From the NCBI GenBank assembly GCA_963809245.1, contig CAWEIU010000009.1:248001-312000 (forward strand): 64,000 nt of DNA. Direction: 5' to 3'. The notes beneath the pieces were generated by a model. It saw nothing but the letters and a program-made list of their open reading frames with translations, did no database searches and had not been told where the DNA came from. This DNA is from Roseiarcus sp963809245 (GTDB taxonomy: Bacteria; Pseudomonadota; Alphaproteobacteria; Rhizobiales; Beijerinckiaceae). Shown piece by piece: positions 63,629-64,000 of the stretch. Every line of letters starts with the position of its first letter. The stretch's first letter is position 1. Both the position numbers and the translations under genes were made by a program.

Positions 63629-64000
63629 CGACAACGAGCGCCGCAATGCCGCGTCCTGAGCCCGCCGCCTCCTTTCCGCTGGTCAAGCGGCTGGCGCGCC
63701 AGCGCGGGCTGCTCATCGCCATGGCGGTCTTCCTCGCGCTGCTGGCGACCGTCGCCAGCATCGGCTCGGTGCGGCTGAGCTACTATGACTTGTCGCAGAT
63801 GGCGGCGAGCGGCGCGACGCTGGCGCTGGCGGCGATCGGCCAGACGATCGTCATTCTCTCCGGCGGTTTCGACCTTTCCGCCGGCGCCGCGATATCCCTC
63901 GTAAATGTCGCGCTCGCCTCCTCGCTGCAGGACCCGTCGCAATCGCCGCTCCTCATTGTCGCGGCCGGAATCGCGATCGGCATGGCTTCCGGCGCCTTCA
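63625..64000 (+). CDS. CUT2 sugar ABC transporter permease, N-terminal part (continues beyond window)
   Basis: GTG 63625 overlaps the ATPase stop. The 125 visible residues start VTTTSAAMPRPEPAAS and hold at least two hydrophobic segments plus the RbsC signature IGQTIVILSGGFDLSAGA. The C-terminus lies outside the window. Confidence 0.9.
   Translation, partial: MTTTSAAMPRPEPAASFPLVKRLARQRGLLIAMAVFLALLATVASIGSVRLSYYDLSQMAASGATLALAAIGQTIVILSGGFDLSAGAAISLVNVALASSLQDPSQSPLLIVAAGIAIGMASGAF

Noticed and set aside
61685..63646. Minus-strand frame of 653 codons opposite the CUT2 ATPase
   Set aside because: Antisense shadow of a well-defined ABC ATPase gene, spanning also a repeat.

Overview
The window looks like the chromosome of an alphaproteobacterium, probably Hyphomicrobiales (rhizobial or Beijerinckiaceae-like). 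The basis is high GC, strong GC bias at third codon positions, frequent GTG/TTG starts with purine-rich ribosome binding sites, and many sugar ABC transporters of the CUT1 (UgpC/MalK ATPase) and CUT2 (RbsA/RbsC) types. Genus cannot be fixed from the sequence alone. No rRNA, tRNA, CRISPR array or intact transposase was recognised.

The stretch is almost entirely a catabolic island made of self-contained modules, each with its own regulator and often its own transporter. Module 1 (1-9.4 kb): a GH2 glycosidase (cut by the window edge), an ArsR-type regulator, a complete CUT1 transporter and a GH51 arabinofuranosidase, probably for arabinose-containing oligosaccharides. An IS5-like remnant and a secreted Gly/His-rich protein follow. 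Module 2 (10.6-23.6 kb): a ROK repressor divergent from a long operon with a CUT1 ATPase, SDR, binding protein, amidohydrolase (frameshifted), aldehyde dehydrogenase, GMC dehydrogenase with small subunit, DSD1-type PLP enzyme and two permeases. An IS21-like remnant follows. Module 3 (24-32.7 kb): a CUT2 transporter, a CRYL1-like 3-dehydrogenase, GntR regulator, SMP-30 lactonase, OtnK kinase (frameshifted near its end) and OtnC decarboxylase: a four-carbon acid-sugar pathway ending in dihydroxyacetone phosphate. Module 4 (32.8-40.5 kb): ornithine cyclodeaminase-like protein plus SDR, divergent from a uronate-dehydrogenase-like epimerase and a second CUT1 transporter paralogous to that of module 2.

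Module 5 (40.5-43.4 kb): a cobalt-type nitrile hydratase operon (G3E metallochaperone, beta, alpha, accessory protein). Module 6 (43.8-51.8 kb): DSD1-like PLP enzyme and M81/MlrC peptidase, LysR regulator, aldehyde dehydrogenase, SDR, and DhaK/DhaL kinase subunits. A broken SDR follows. Module 7 (53-59.7 kb): an itaconate/C5-dicarboxylate cluster (itaconyl-CoA hydratase, acyl-CoA dehydrogenase, MmgE/PrpD, citramalyl-CoA lyase, CoA-transferase, LysR). Module 8 (59.8 kb to the end): GntR divergent from a second CUT2 transporter, cut by the window edge.

Two dispersed palindromic repeat families sit in the gaps between modules. Five otherwise intact genes each carry one extra base that breaks the frame; this is either real decay or a sequence-quality problem and should be settled before metabolic conclusions are drawn.
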